Shown: positions 26,428 through 35,465 of the stretch, piece after piece | Layout: each line of letters opens with the position of its first letter | How positions within the stretch are numbered: the stretch's first letter is position 1 | Notes under the pieces: generated by a model | Told to the model about the DNA's origin: nothing | The model's input: the letters and a program-made list of their open reading frames with translations, nothing else | Databases searched by the model: none | From: an uncultured Pseudodesulfovibrio sp. | GTDB lineage: Bacteria; Desulfobacterota; Desulfovibrionia; Desulfovibrionales; Desulfovibrionaceae | DNA: 64,000 bases | Reading direction: 5' to 3' | Assembly: GCF_963662885.1 (NCBI RefSeq) | Contig: NZ_OY760065.1 | Location: 506,001 to 570,000 of the forward strand | Position numbers and translations under genes: made by a program

Positions 26428-27345
26428 TTAGGCCATAACAGGAGAAGGCATGAGCTGTTCGCGGGCCGGAGATTCCTCAACGGCGGAAACGGACTCGACC
26501 TTTTCCTCAAGATACAGATCGCGATTTTCGTCCAGATGGCGAAGGAAGGCGTTGTTCAAGGCGTGACCCGAAGCGAACACCTCGAAGTGGCCCTGGAGCC
26601 GAGCGCCGAAGGTGGCGATGTCACCGACGAAGTCGAGCATCTTGTGACGAACGAATTCGTCTTCAAAGCGCAGCCCGTCAGCATTAAGAATATTGTATTC
26701 ATCCAGTACAACCGCGTTATCAAGCGAACCGCCAAGCGCCAAGCCATTGGCATGCAGGTAGTCAACTTCCTTGAGGAAACCGAAAGTGCGGGCCTTGGCG
26801 AGATGCTGAGCGAAATTCTCCGGGGTGATTTCCAAAGTCATGTGCTGGCGGCCGATAAGGGGATGGGCGAACTCGATGGTGTAATCAACGCGCAGGCCAT
26901 CATACGGACGAGCCTTGATGTACTTGCCATCCTGCTCGAACTCCATGGCCTTCTTGAAGGTCAGGACCTTGCGGGGCTTGTTCAGGGTGCGCACGCCCGC
27001 CTGCTTAAGCAGATACACGAAGGAACCGGCGCTGCCGTCCATGATGGGCACTTCCTTGCCCGTGACTTCAATATGGATGTTGTCGATGCCCATACCGTTG
27101 ATGGTGGCGAGCAGATGTTCGACTGTGGCCACGGTCTCACGGCCGTCACCCAGCACCGTGGCCAGGCTGGTCTCCACGACCAGGGACGGGGCAGGTGTCA
27201 TGAAGGTGGAACCGGAACCATCGCGTAGCGAAAACAGAATTCCGGTATCCTCAGCTGCGGGCCGGAGAACCAGATCCACCTGCTTGCCGCTGTGGAGACC
27301 GATACCGGTGCAACGTACTGATCTATGTATGGTTGTCTGAGACAT
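26428..27345 (-). CDS. lpxC: UDP-3-O-acyl-N-acetylglucosamine deacetylase LpxC
   Basis: Zinc enzyme catalysing the committed step of lipid A synthesis. The 305 residues have the N-terminal VRCTGIGLHSGK, zinc His in VEHLLATING, HKMLDFVGD supplying His and Asp, and catalytic GHALNNAF. All ligands are present. AAGCGGAGGAATA precedes the ATG. The 181-base AT-rich gap upstream suggests its own promoter, separate from prmC, though no clear hexamer pair was found. Confidence 0.96.
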   Translation of the reverse strand: MSQTTIHRSVRCTGIGLHSGKQVDLVLRPAAEDTGILFSLRDGSGSTFMTPAPSLVVETSLATVLGDGRETVATVEHLLATINGMGIDNIHIEVTGKEVPIMDGSAGSFVYLLKQAGVRTLNKPRKVLTFKKAMEFEQDGKYIKARPYDGLRVDYTIEFAHPLIGRQHMTLEITPENFAQHLAKARTFGFLKEVDYLHANGLALGGSLDNAVVLDEYNILNADGLRFEDEFVRHKMLDFVGDIATFGARLQGHFEVFASGHALNNAFLRHLDENRDLYLEEKVESVSAVEESPAREQLMPSPVMA

Positions 27346-27526
27346 TATTCCTCCGCTTGATTAACCAATTAGCCTTAAGCAAGAACAATGCCATCAGATT
27401 GAACACTTATAACATGCTGAATTATAACAATATTCATGGTTGCCACACATCCAAACACGTGTTGCATTCCAGCAACTCTTTGTTTTTTTACAACAAGGAC
27501 AGGATGGAGTTGTTGCATTTCTACGA

Positions 27527-28378
27527 TTATTTTTTACGCGCAAAGACCATTCGATCCAGCCCTGCCAGGTCTTTTTGCACCCCAACCACTTCAAATTCCG
27601 GATGATTACTATCAATGATATCTATTACCATTTTTGCCTGATCGTAACCAATCTCCATGAAGAAACGTCCGGCGGGTTTGAGCATGGCGGCCACATGGGA
27701 GAGCATGGCCCGAATGTGATCGAGACCGTCCGGCCCACTGACCAGTGCGCCTGTCGGTTCGAACCCGGTGACCTCATGACTGGCGGCAGCGAACTCGGGC
27801 TCGCTCACATACGGCGGATTGGAGACGATCAAATCAAAGGTCCCTTCCACCGCGCCATGAGTAAAGTCCATTTGACGAAATTCAAGGCGATCAAGGACGT
27901 TATGGGTACGCGCATTGCCCTGGGCCATCGCCAGAGCGTCCGGGCTGATGTCTACGGCGACGCCTCGCGCCTTGGGAAAGAGAGAGGCAATGGTCACGGC
28001 CAATATGCCGGAACCGGTGCCGAGATCGACAAAATAAAAGGACTGATCCTTGGCGAAAGATGCCTCCACCGCTTCCACGATGTGCTCGGTCTCGGGTCGG
28101 GGAATGAGCACGGCGGGTGAAACGGCAAAGTCCAGACCGTAGAATTCTCTGGTTCCCAGGATGTATGCCACAGGCTCCCCTGCTTCCCGGCGGGTCACAA
28201 GGGTATCTATGGCGGCGAGCTCGTTGTCCGTAAGTACCCTGCCCCTTTCAAGGTTGAGCGAAAGGCGAGAACAGCCCAAGGCCTGGGCCGCAAGAAGTTC
28301 CGCGCTCAAACGGGGCGAGTCCACGCCGGAAAGGCGGGACTCGCACTCCTTGAGCACGTCCTGTATTTTTCGGGACAC
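27527..28378 (-). CDS. prmC: Release factor glutamine methyltransferase PrmC
   Basis: Methylates the Gln of the GGQ motif in RF1 and RF2 using S-adenosylmethionine. The 283 residues have an N-terminal helical domain, the SAM loop VDLGTGSGILAV, and the NPPY catalytic motif in IVSNPPYVSEPE. It lies directly downstream of prfA, its substrate, with a 21-base gap. Confidence 0.95.
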   Translation of the reverse strand: MSRKIQDVLKECESRLSGVDSPRLSAELLAAQALGCSRLSLNLERGRVLTDNELAAIDTLVTRREAGEPVAYILGTREFYGLDFAVSPAVLIPRPETEHIVEAVEASFAKDQSFYFVDLGTGSGILAVTIASLFPKARGVAVDISPDALAMAQGNARTHNVLDRLEFRQMDFTHGAVEGTFDLIVSNPPYVSEPEFAAASHEVTGFEPTGALVSGPDGLDHIRAMLSHVAAMLKPAGRFFMEIGYDQAKMVIDIIDSNHPEFEVVGVQKDLAGLDRMVFARKK

Positions 28379-28399
28379 GGATGCTCCTGCGCGGGGCGG

Positions 28400-29467
28400 C
28401 TAGTCGCCCTGGCGCTTGAGCGCTTCGGCCTGGAAGTGGCTGATCAATGCGTCGGTGAGCTCCTGCAGTTCGCCTTCCATAATCTGGGGAAGCTTGTGCA
28501 GGGTCAGGTTGATGCGGTGATCGGACACGCGGCCCTGGGGATAGTTGTAGGTGCGGATGCGCTCGGACCGGTCGCCGGAGCCAACCTGGCTGCGCCGGGC
28601 GGCTTCTTCCTCGGCCTTGGCCTTGTCCTGCTCCATCTGCAACAGACGGGAACGCAGAACCTTCAAAGCCTTGGCCTTGTTCTTATGCTGCGACTTTTCG
28701 TCCTGACAGATAACAACCAACCCGGAAGGGATGTGGGTTACGCGGATTGCCGAGTCCGTGGTGTTGACCGACTGGCCACCGGGACCGGAAGACCGGAACA
28801 CGTCGACGCGCAGGTCTTCGGGGCGGATGTCCACGTCCACTTCTTCGGCCTCGGGCATGATCGCCACGGTCACAGCCGAGGTGTGGATACGGCCCTGGGA
28901 TTCGGTGGCCGGGACACGCTGTACCCGGTGGGTGCCGGACTCGTACTTGAGCTTGCTGTAAACCTTGTCGCCGGAGATGGAGGCAATGACTTCCTTGTAA
29001 CCGCCGGAACCGGTGCTGTTGGAGCTCATCTCCTCAACCTTCCAGCTGTTGATCTCTGCGTAACGGGTGTACATGCGGTACAGATCGGCCGCGAACAAAG
29101 CCGCCTCGTCTCCGCCGGTACCGGCACGAATTTCCAGGATGATGTTCTTCTCATCCATGGGATCCTTGGGCAACAGCAGAACCTTGAGCTCGTCTTCGAG
29201 CCCGGGCAGTTGCGCCTCAAGCTCGTCGATCTCGGCCTTGGCCATTTCACGGATGTCCGGATCGGAGTCGTCCATCATCTCGTGGTTATCCGCAAGCTCC
29301 TGCGAAAGCGTCTTGTACCTGCGGAAGACCTCGACCACTTCGCCCAGATCGGCGTGGGCCTTGGAGACTTTCTTGTAGCGCTCCTGATCATTGAAAATAT
29401 CGGGCTCCGCAAGCTCCTGCTCCAACTTAACGTATTTCTCTTCAATCTCTTCAAGCTTGCCAAACAT
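28400..29467 (-). CDS. prfA: Peptide chain release factor 1 (PrfA)
   Basis: Recognises UAA and UAG and triggers peptide release. The GGQ motif is in RSSGPGGQSVNTTDS and the PxT-type codon-recognition region is in VQRVPATESQGR. The start at 29467 (MFGKLEEIEEKY) gives 355 residues, the normal length, with GAGGAG eight bases upstream. An upstream start would add ten residues without a ribosome site. prmC follows. Confidence 0.96.
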   Translation of the reverse strand: MFGKLEEIEEKYVKLEQELAEPDIFNDQERYKKVSKAHADLGEVVEVFRRYKTLSQELADNHEMMDDSDPDIREMAKAEIDELEAQLPGLEDELKVLLLPKDPMDEKNIILEIRAGTGGDEAALFAADLYRMYTRYAEINSWKVEEMSSNSTGSGGYKEVIASISGDKVYSKLKYESGTHRVQRVPATESQGRIHTSAVTVAIMPEAEEVDVDIRPEDLRVDVFRSSGPGGQSVNTTDSAIRVTHIPSGLVVICQDEKSQHKNKAKALKVLRSRLLQMEQDKAKAEEEAARRSQVGSGDRSERIRTYNYPQGRVSDHRINLTLHKLPQIMEGELQELTDALISHFQAEALKRQGD

Positions 29468-29469
29468 GA

Positions 29470-30396
29470 TCAGCACTCCTCGGCATTGACAGCGCATCGC
29501 AGGGCGGCAATGGCCACCTCAAGCTGGCTGTCGTCAGGTTCCTTGGTGGTCAGCATCTGCATCATCAGCCCCGGCCAGCACATCAGCTTGCACAAACCGT
29601 TCTTGCTGTATTTCCCGGCGAACTTGATCATCTCGTAGGCCACGCAACTGACGGGGATCATAAGAATGAGTTTCATACCGACGATGTACAGATGTTTGAC
29701 GATGAAATGTTCCGGCGAATAGAACGTCAGCAGCCAGGGCACCAGCACGGCGTAAAGCATGATGGACACCGCCAGAACGAACAGCAGAAAAGCGGTACCG
29801 CACCGCGGGTGCAGGCGGCTATAGAAGCGGCTCGACGCGGGTGATAGCTCCTTGCCCTCTTCCCATGTCCAGATGACCTTGTGTTCGGCCCCGTGGTACT
29901 GAAAGACCCGGCGGATATCCGGGATGTACGATATGGCCAGAATATAGCCCACGAAGACGATCATCTTTATCAGACCGTCCCAGGCATGGAAACTGAGGGA
30001 ATCCACATCGCCGCCCCACCCGAGCAGTTCCATGCCCACGGACAGGAAATGCGGCAAGACCACGAACAGGCCAAGCGCGGCGCCCAACGCCAGCACCATG
30101 GTCAAGACCAGATGCCAGGTGGTCAATTCGCAGCCTTCGTCCTCAACGTCTTCGGCGGCCTGTACTGCGGAATAATTCAGGGCCTTGATGCCGTTGACCA
30201 TGGTCTCCATGAGCACAGGGAAACCGCGCAGGAAGGGCTTCTTGAGCAAGGGATGCTTGACCAGGATGAACCACGGCCTCACATCGGTGACGATCTCGCC
30301 GTCCGCCTTGCGGATGGCAATGGCAAGCTTGTCCTTGGCGCGCATCATGACGCCTTCGATCACCGCCTGGCCGCCCACGGCCTGAGGCGCGGCCAT
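29470..30396 (-). CDS. DUF1385 family membrane protein
   Basis: About 308 residues, starting at MAAPQAVGGQAVIEGVMMR, the conserved DUF1385 N-terminus. Three to four membrane segments follow, and then SRFYSRLHPRCGTAFLL, another family hallmark. The gene commonly sits between rpmE and prfA in bacteria, as here. Its function is not established. The start at 30396 is preferred over a TTG at 30420 because GAGGA lies between the two. Confidence 0.9.
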   Translation of the reverse strand: MAAPQAVGGQAVIEGVMMRAKDKLAIAIRKADGEIVTDVRPWFILVKHPLLKKPFLRGFPVLMETMVNGIKALNYSAVQAAEDVEDEGCELTTWHLVLTMVLALGAALGLFVVLPHFLSVGMELLGWGGDVDSLSFHAWDGLIKMIVFVGYILAISYIPDIRRVFQYHGAEHKVIWTWEEGKELSPASSRFYSRLHPRCGTAFLLFVLAVSIMLYAVLVPWLLTFYSPEHFIVKHLYIVGMKLILMIPVSCVAYEMIKFAGKYSKNGLCKLMCWPGLMMQMLTTKEPDDSQLEVAIAALRCAVNAEEC

Positions 30397-30593
30397 CGTC
30401 AGAATTCCTCGCATTCTCAATCAGATACCCTCCGGTAAAGGAAACGTTCCTGGGCGGTCCACAAATGGTCCCGCACAGGAGGAGAATCAGTGATTCCCCG
30501 CCGATTGTAAAGGCCGGATAAAACAATATGCCTCCGTAGGGCAGACGACCCCAACGAAGGCATATGGTCTCGGCTTACGCCGAAAAAACGTAG

Positions 30594-30821
30594 CTACTTG
30601 GACTTTGCGGCCAGGCTGCTCAGATCGCCATACTTCTTGCGGAAGCGGTCGATGCGGCCGGCGGTGTCCACGAAGCGCTGCTTACCGGTGTAGAAGGGAT
30701 GGCAGTTGGAGCAGATTTCCACTTCGAACTCCTCACCCTTGGTGGTCAGCAATTCGGCCTCGTAGCCGCAGTGGCAACGAACTTTGGCCTTGTAAGTCTT
30801 GGGATGAATATCGTTTTTCAT
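30594..30821 (-). CDS. rpmE: 50S ribosomal protein L31 (RpmE, zinc-binding form)
   Basis: 75 residues with MKNDIHP and the zinc-type cysteines VRCHCGYE and EICSNCHPFYTGKQ, so this is the C+ form that depends on zinc. It heads the minus-strand run with DUF1385, prfA and prmC. A good promoter lies 30 bases upstream. Confidence 0.96.
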   Translation of the reverse strand: MKNDIHPKTYKAKVRCHCGYEAELLTTKGEEFEVEICSNCHPFYTGKQRFVDTAGRIDRFRKKYGDLSSLAAKSK

Positions 30822-30858
30822 GACTATCTCCTGTCATTCTTTTTGCGTGGAACTCGGT

Positions 30859-30887
30859 CTTATACGCACTGCCCTACCGCTTGGCAA
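30859..30887 (-). promoter_or_regulatory. Sigma-70 type promoter of rpmE
   Basis: TTGCCA (30882-30887) and TATAAG (30859-30864) on the minus strand with a 17-base spacer, giving a leader of about 30 bases. Confidence 0.65.
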
Positions 30888-30958
30888 GGAAAATTTCCGA
30901 AAATCTTCGGGTATGGCAATAACTTTGACCGCTATTCCGAACGAGGCCGCCAGGGCGC

Positions 30959-30986
30959 AAAAAAGGCGGGGGCCGAAGCTCCCGCC
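30959..30986 (-). terminator. Terminator of dsrC
   Basis: On the minus strand GGCGGGAGCTTCGGCCCCCGCC forms a GC-rich hairpin with a short loop and is followed by six T residues. Confidence 0.85.
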
Positions 30987-31011
30987 TTGGTCAGTCGAGT
31001 TCGGTCGAGAA

Positions 31012-31329
31012 CTAGACGCAGCCGGTGGGCTTGGGCAGGCCGGCCATCTTACAGGCGCCTTTACCAGGTCCGGACGGGAACAGTTCGTAGATCTGCTTCA
31101 GCTTGAAGCCGGTGACCTTGGAGAGGATGCGCACCATGGGAGCGATGCCGTTCTTCTTGTAGTAGTCCTGCAGGAAGTCGATGACTTTCTGATGGTCCTC
31201 GGAGATCTCCTTGATGCCCTCGGATTCCTTCACGTATTCGACCCAAACCGGGGTCCAATCTTCAAATTTCTGCAGGAAGCCGTCTTCGTCAACTTCGAAA
31301 GAAGAGCCCTGGAATTCAACAACAGCCAT
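31012..31329 (-). CDS. dsrC: Dissimilatory sulfite reductase sulfur carrier DsrC
   Basis: Small protein that accepts sulfur from sulfite reductase DsrAB as a DsrC trisulfide, later reduced by DsrMKJOP. The 105 residues end in the conserved flexible arm with both redox cysteines, Cys93 and the penultimate Cys104. This identifies true DsrC rather than TusE or RspA variants lacking Cys93. AGGAGG precedes the ATG. It has its own strong promoter and terminator. No dsrAB is present in the window, as is usual for this stand-alone gene. It lies directly downstream of the YcaO-TPR gene. Confidence 0.96.
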   Translation of the reverse strand: MAVVEFQGSSFEVDEDGFLQKFEDWTPVWVEYVKESEGIKEISEDHQKVIDFLQDYYKKNGIAPMVRILSKVTGFKLKQIYELFPSGPGKGACKMAGLPKPTGCV

Positions 31330-31454
31330 TGTATCCTCCTAAGTGGATGTTTGTCTTGCTGTAGCCCCGGAAATCCCCGGAGCGACCTTATCCAAATAAA
31401 CAGCGATCCGCTGCTTAGCTGCAAATGAAAGACTCGGTCTAAAACCGTGGAGGG

Positions 31455-31483
31455 ACATTACGTCTCCTCCCTAACCTTGTCAA
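31455..31483 (-). promoter_or_regulatory. Strong sigma-70 type promoter of dsrC
   Basis: TTGACA (31478-31483), 17 bases, TAATGT (31455-31460) on the minus strand. The implied start is near 31448, leaving a leader of about 118 bases before the dsrC ATG. Confidence 0.7.
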
Positions 31484-31507
31484 GTACTCGGCACATTTCA
31501 ATAGGAT

Positions 31508-31550
31508 AAAAAGGAATCCACCAAAACGTCTATAACGGACTAGGATTCCT
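31508..31550 (-). terminator. Likely terminator of the YcaO-TPR gene
   Basis: On the minus strand AGGAATCC, within the last codons of the gene, pairs with GGATTCCT 23 bases later, followed by T residues. The loop is long, so strength is uncertain. Confidence 0.5.
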
Positions 31551-33267
31551 CAAGTTCAAGTAGATGCTCTCGAGCGTATTCCAAGGTCGGGTCCATGTCG
31601 AGGGACGCCTTGAGGTAATCCTCAGCCTCCTGCCGATTACCCATAAACTTGTGGCAGAGGCCGAGATTGGCGAGATCGTGCGGCGATCCGCTGTCGATAT
31701 CCAGAGATGCCTGGAAGTCGGCTGCAGCCTCTTCGTAACGCCCTGCCTTGAAGTGACCCACGCCGCGCAGGTTGAAGAACTCCCGGCATTCATCGTCCAG
31801 CTCCACGGCCCGGTCGAGCAGAGGCAGAGCGTCCTCCCACTCTTCCATCTGGGACAGGGCGTATGCCTGGTAAAAGACCGCCAGGGCACGCTCGGCGTCG
31901 GCCGGTTGCAGGTCCACGGATTCCTCGAACTGGGCCGCGGCGTACAGAGGGTCGCCCATGCGCAGAGCCAGAAGTCCTCTGAAGAACGGCAGGAAGTACG
32001 CTCCAGGATATATCTCCTCCAGAACGTCGAGTCCTTCCATCGCATCGTCGAAATCAGCGTCCTCGGCCAGAATGCGACCGACGAACAAACCGATGGATCG
32101 ATGCGGGGTGCGCTCCCGAAAGTCGAAGCCCGGCACGAAGTTGTAATTGGCCGTGACCATCAGATCGGGATGCCGGGTGTCCACCGCATACAGGGTGACG
32201 CCCTTCTCGGCGAGCCCCTGGGCCAGAGCCATCAATTCATTATATATGTCACCATCCTCGACCGTTGGCAGGGTATCCAGGGAAACCACGTCCCCCTGCT
32301 TGAGCCACTCGATCTGGTCCAGTTCCGTGAACTTGGGCAGACCCGAGGCCTCATAAACCCTGCTGGTCTCGAAATCCCCGGCCAGCTGCGCGACCTCGGT
32401 CACGGCACGGATGGCCGCCTTGACCGGCGACGCCGCGGTTCCGGCGGTAAAAACAATTTCGCTCAAAGCCGGAAACGTCTTGCGATCCCAGGCAACGGCA
32501 GCCACCGTGGGCACGGGGTACCCCAACGAGAAATCCTTGAGGATGATGCTCACGCCATTGCGGTCGAAGCAGTCCAGCAAACGACGCAGTACGGGGTCTT
32601 CGCAGGTTGCCTGGTCAATGGTCGGAGTCGTTTGCCGCGAGCGGTCTATCCGCGCACAAACATGCCGTTCCACCAGTTCACAAGCCCCCTGCTCGATGGA
32701 TTCCTCGAAGGTGTTACCGGCAGAAGAACCATTGAACTCGTTGAGCTTCTTGAACCAATCGAGGGGTACATACTCGGTTTTTCCGGTATGCACGTTCAGA
32801 GCGGGATGGAATTTCCACCGAAGCAGATCCATAAGCCGGACGGCCTTGTCCTGGACGATTTCCTCGTCCACCGACTGGATAACCTGCCTGATGTCCATGA
32901 CCTGACCGGGCCATTTCTCCTGCGCCTCAGACCAGGTCAACTCCGTAAAATTGTCCGGATCGGCCCAGAAGCTGAAATAGGAATAGCGTTCGACCAATTC
33001 CATGAGCGCGGAGGCTTCCGCCTGCTCCGGCGAAGCGCCCTTGCCCATCTGCTTGCGCGTGGGCATGACCGCACGGGCAGCCGGACCGCACTGGCTGACG
33101 AAAACCGGGATGCCGAGCCGCCCGGTGTCCACCCGGTCGGTCTGAGCCAGAACGCCCTCGCACTTCTCGGCCAGGGCGGCCTTCACGCGACGCACGGTTT
33201 CCACCGGGGTGCAGGCCTTGTCCTGGTCCGTGGTAAAGGATTTGGGACAATTCTTGAGTTCGATCAC
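31540..33267 (-). CDS. YcaO-domain protein fused to TPR repeats
   Basis: YcaO enzymes use ATP to activate peptide backbone amides, making azolines, thioamides or amidines; some are linked to sulfur transfer. Of 575 residues, about 1-400 are the YcaO domain, with ATP/Mg motifs ASPEQAEASALMELVERYS (78-96), ESIEQGACELVERHV (189-203) and AIRAVTEVAQ (285-294). Residues about 410-570 are three to four TPRs, which bind proteins. No TfuA gene is adjacent. The start overlaps the upstream methyltransferase stop by four bases (ATGA), so the two are translated together. dsrC lies 200 bases downstream on the same strand. Substrate unknown; modification of a sulfur-metabolism protein is an inference from position. 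Confidence 0.88.
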   Translation of the reverse strand: MIELKNCPKSFTTDQDKACTPVETVRRVKAALAEKCEGVLAQTDRVDTGRLGIPVFVSQCGPAARAVMPTRKQMGKGASPEQAEASALMELVERYSYFSFWADPDNFTELTWSEAQEKWPGQVMDIRQVIQSVDEEIVQDKAVRLMDLLRWKFHPALNVHTGKTEYVPLDWFKKLNEFNGSSAGNTFEESIEQGACELVERHVCARIDRSRQTTPTIDQATCEDPVLRRLLDCFDRNGVSIILKDFSLGYPVPTVAAVAWDRKTFPALSEIVFTAGTAASPVKAAIRAVTEVAQLAGDFETSRVYEASGLPKFTELDQIEWLKQGDVVSLDTLPTVEDGDIYNELMALAQGLAEKGVTLYAVDTRHPDLMVTANYNFVPGFDFRERTPHRSIGLFVGRILAEDADFDDAMEGLDVLEEIYPGAYFLPFFRGLLALRMGDPLYAAAQFEESVDLQPADAERALAVFYQAYALSQMEEWEDALPLLDRAVELDDECREFFNLRGVGHFKAGRYEEAAADFQASLDIDSGSPHDLANLGLCHKFMGNRQEAEDYLKASLDMDPTLEYAREHLLELEES

Positions 33268-33989
33268 GCGCCCTTCCTCTTCATGCGGAACATGTTGATG
33301 ACATTCTCCTCACCGGTCTCGTTGTCCTTGTACTTGGCCTCGGACTTCATCATGGCGAAGAGTCCGTCAGCCTTGTCGAAGAACTTCCTGCCCTGCCGTT
33401 TCTTGTCCATGGCCATCAGGACCTCGGCGGAGGGATTTTCGGCCAGGTGGGCGTCAAGGAAGTCCACCAGCGGTTCGTACACGGCCTCTTCGTAGAGGAC
33501 CTCGCAACCGATGATGTAATCGAAGCGCTTGCCAAGAGAATCCCTGGTGAAGTCGGCACGACTGATGGTCACCTTGTCCTCCAGGCCATTCTTGAGGATA
33601 TTGATACGGCTGAACAACAGCGCGTAGGGCTCCACGTCGGTCACGGTCACGTCGTGTCCCAATGACGCCATGACCATGCCGTTCACGGCGCAGCCAGCCC
33701 CCACCTCGAGAATGGAGCAACCGGACGCGAAGGGGAACCGGGTCAGGGTGTAGCCCAGCACCAGGCAGGACGGCCAGACCTTGGCCCACAGAGGCAGGGA
33801 AATCTTCTTGCCGCCCCGGGTTCGGTCCACCAGCTTGTCGAGGTATTTCTGCATCTGCTTGACCTGGAGGACCTCCAGGTTCCGGTCGCCGATGGTCACG
33901 GTCTCGAAACCGACCTCGCCGAATTCTCTCACGGCAATGTCGATGAGCGCACCAATAGGCTGGTCCAGGTTGAAAACGGTATCCGCCAT
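33264..33989 (-). CDS. Class I SAM-dependent methyltransferase, protein-methyltransferase-like
   Basis: 241 residues with motif I ILEVGAGCAVNG (93-104), acidic VTVTDVEPYA and IIGCEVLYEE at the motif II/post-II region. The pattern LPLWAKVWPS before motif I and the arrangement around EVLYE resemble the METTL21-type (Methyltransf_16) lysine methyltransferases that act on proteins. It overlaps the YcaO-TPR gene, so the pair likely acts on one target. The target is not identified. Confidence 0.85.
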   Translation of the reverse strand: MADTVFNLDQPIGALIDIAVREFGEVGFETVTIGDRNLEVLQVKQMQKYLDKLVDRTRGGKKISLPLWAKVWPSCLVLGYTLTRFPFASGCSILEVGAGCAVNGMVMASLGHDVTVTDVEPYALLFSRINILKNGLEDKVTISRADFTRDSLGKRFDYIIGCEVLYEEAVYEPLVDFLDAHLAENPSAEVLMAMDKKRQGRKFFDKADGLFAMMKSEAKYKDNETGEENVINMFRMKRKGA

Positions 33990-34008
33990 TTTTCCCTCCG
34001 GAAACGGA

Positions 34009-34027
34009 AAGCCTCTTTACGAGGCTT
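34009..34027 (-). terminator. Possible weak terminator after the Tim44-like gene
   Basis: A perfect 7-bp inverted repeat, AAGCCTC and GAGGCTT, around a 5-nt loop lies just after the stop. The T run on the minus strand is short. Confidence 0.4.
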
Positions 34028-34033
34028 CTGATT

Positions 34034-34843
34034 TTATTGATCTATTGAATTGATTTTTTCCAGGACCCACAGCCCACCGGGCACGGAGTCGTCGCGGCCG
34101 AACTCCCATACGGTGCGAAGCTGGACCGGGCGGCCCTCCTCGCCTACGCGAAGCTGGGCATCGTAGTGAACCGAGGCTACGGTTCGCCCACCCGCCGAGT
34201 TCAGCTCCGTGAGCAGGGCCGATACCAGCATGACCTCGGTGCGCGGACGCTCCCCGGCGGCCACGGCGTCGCTGTAGACACCGTCGGACAGGAAGTCACG
34301 GATCACGTCGAGATCTTCCTTGGCCCGAGCCTGTTGGAACCGGGAAAAGAGGACCTTGGCCCCTTCCAGGAACTCAGCCTCGTCAAAACCGTCCGCACGC
34401 GGCGGCGCGCCCGTGGGCGTGGACGGTGCAGGCCTGTCCCCGGTATCGGAGCGAAGCATGTCCCAGGTCTGGCGAGCCGCTTCGTGCCGGTCCATGGTTC
34501 GAGGCTGTCCGGCAGGCCGATCTTGGGAAGCGGACCGCGAGTCGGTATCGGAGCTGTCTTCCTGGCCGGGTTTCGTCGGATAATCGGGGCGGGATCTCTG
34601 CCCGGGCCGGGTCTTGTCATTGCCGCCGCCGGACCGTCGCCTGAACATGCGAACCAGGAAATAGGCGATAAACACCAACAGGAGGATATTCAGGACGGAG
34701 CCGGTGCGGCTCTGCGGCGCGGCTTGCGCCAAGGCCGGGGTGGCCGAAAGCAAAACCAGCACGGGCGCGACCAGCAACAGGGCCGGACGACCGGTCAAAC
34801 GACCGGCGAAACCGGTCGTGTTCACTTTGTTAGCGTTGTGCAT
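34034..34843 (-). CDS. Tim44-like domain protein
   Basis: About 269 residues: a signal-like hydrophobic segment ending near ALAQAAP, a second membrane segment (VLNILLLVFIAYFLV) and an Arg-rich stretch. A long polar linker then leads to a C-terminal Tim44-like domain (EFLEGAKVLFSRFQQARAKED through WVLEKINSI). The domain is found in bacterial membrane proteins of unknown function and in the mitochondrial import motor. The start at 34843 (MHNANK) is uncertain; an upstream TTG at 34882 would overlap the response regulator gene by four bases. Confidence 0.78.
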   Translation of the reverse strand: MHNANKVNTTGFAGRLTGRPALLLVAPVLVLLSATPALAQAAPQSRTGSVLNILLLVFIAYFLVRMFRRRSGGGNDKTRPGQRSRPDYPTKPGQEDSSDTDSRSASQDRPAGQPRTMDRHEAARQTWDMLRSDTGDRPAPSTPTGAPPRADGFDEAEFLEGAKVLFSRFQQARAKEDLDVIRDFLSDGVYSDAVAAGERPRTEVMLVSALLTELNSAGGRTVASVHYDAQLRVGEEGRPVQLRTVWEFGRDDSVPGGLWVLEKINSIDQ

Positions 34844-34878
34844 GGATGTTTCGTAAAACAAACTGGCCGTACAGGCAA

Positions 34879-35277
34879 TCAATCGATGAGGGCTAGATTG
34901 CGCAGGATGGCGTACAGGCTCTCCACCTCGATGGGTTTGGGCAGGTAGGCCGCGGCGCCGCCCTTGTAATAGGCTCGAACCACGGTTTTGGGATCGTTCA
35001 GGGCGGTGATCATGATGACCTTGGCTTCGTCGGCGGCGGAAACGCCTGCTTCCTGCTCCATGGCGCGGATGTCCTTCAAGGCCTGATGGCCGTCCTTGTT
35101 GGGCATCATGATGTCCATGCAGACAAGGTCATAGGGACGGCCCTCGTCAAAGGCCTTGCGGAAGGCGTCCACACACTCCACCCCGTCGGAGGCGGTATCG
35201 CACTCGCCGAAATCGGACAGGAGCGCGGTCAGCAACTTGCGACTGGTGAATTCGTCTTCTACTATAAGGATACGCAT
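34879..35277 (-). CDS. Single-domain response regulator (CheY-like)
   Basis: 132 residues with acidic residues in IVEDEF, phosphoacceptor Asp55 in CMDIMMP, Thr91 and Lys114 (LPKPIE). No output domain is present. It differs from the flagellar CheY at 23452, and no histidine kinase is adjacent, so its partner is unknown. It is transcribed just ahead of the Tim44-like gene. Confidence 0.9.
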   Translation of the reverse strand: MRILIVEDEFTSRKLLTALLSDFGECDTASDGVECVDAFRKAFDEGRPYDLVCMDIMMPNKDGHQALKDIRAMEQEAGVSAADEAKVIMITALNDPKTVVRAYYKGGAAAYLPKPIEVESLYAILRNLALID

Positions 35278-35465
35278 TGATTCTCCTTCTTAAAAGCGGA
35301 AATACACCACTCCGGAAAGGATTTCAACGGGCAGCAAACAAACTGAACACAATCTATAACGCCTTCATAGGCTGGACTATCTAAGCGGCCGGGACTTGCC
35401 CTGAAGCCGAATGCCACGTAGGACAGGGGCCTCGACGATCCACGCCGTCCCGGAGGAACAACCAC

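Noticed and set aside
27346..27526. TATAAT-like and TATAAG-like boxes upstream of lpxC
   Set aside because: The gap is AT-rich, so -10 matches are expected by chance, and no acceptable -35 lies at the right distance.
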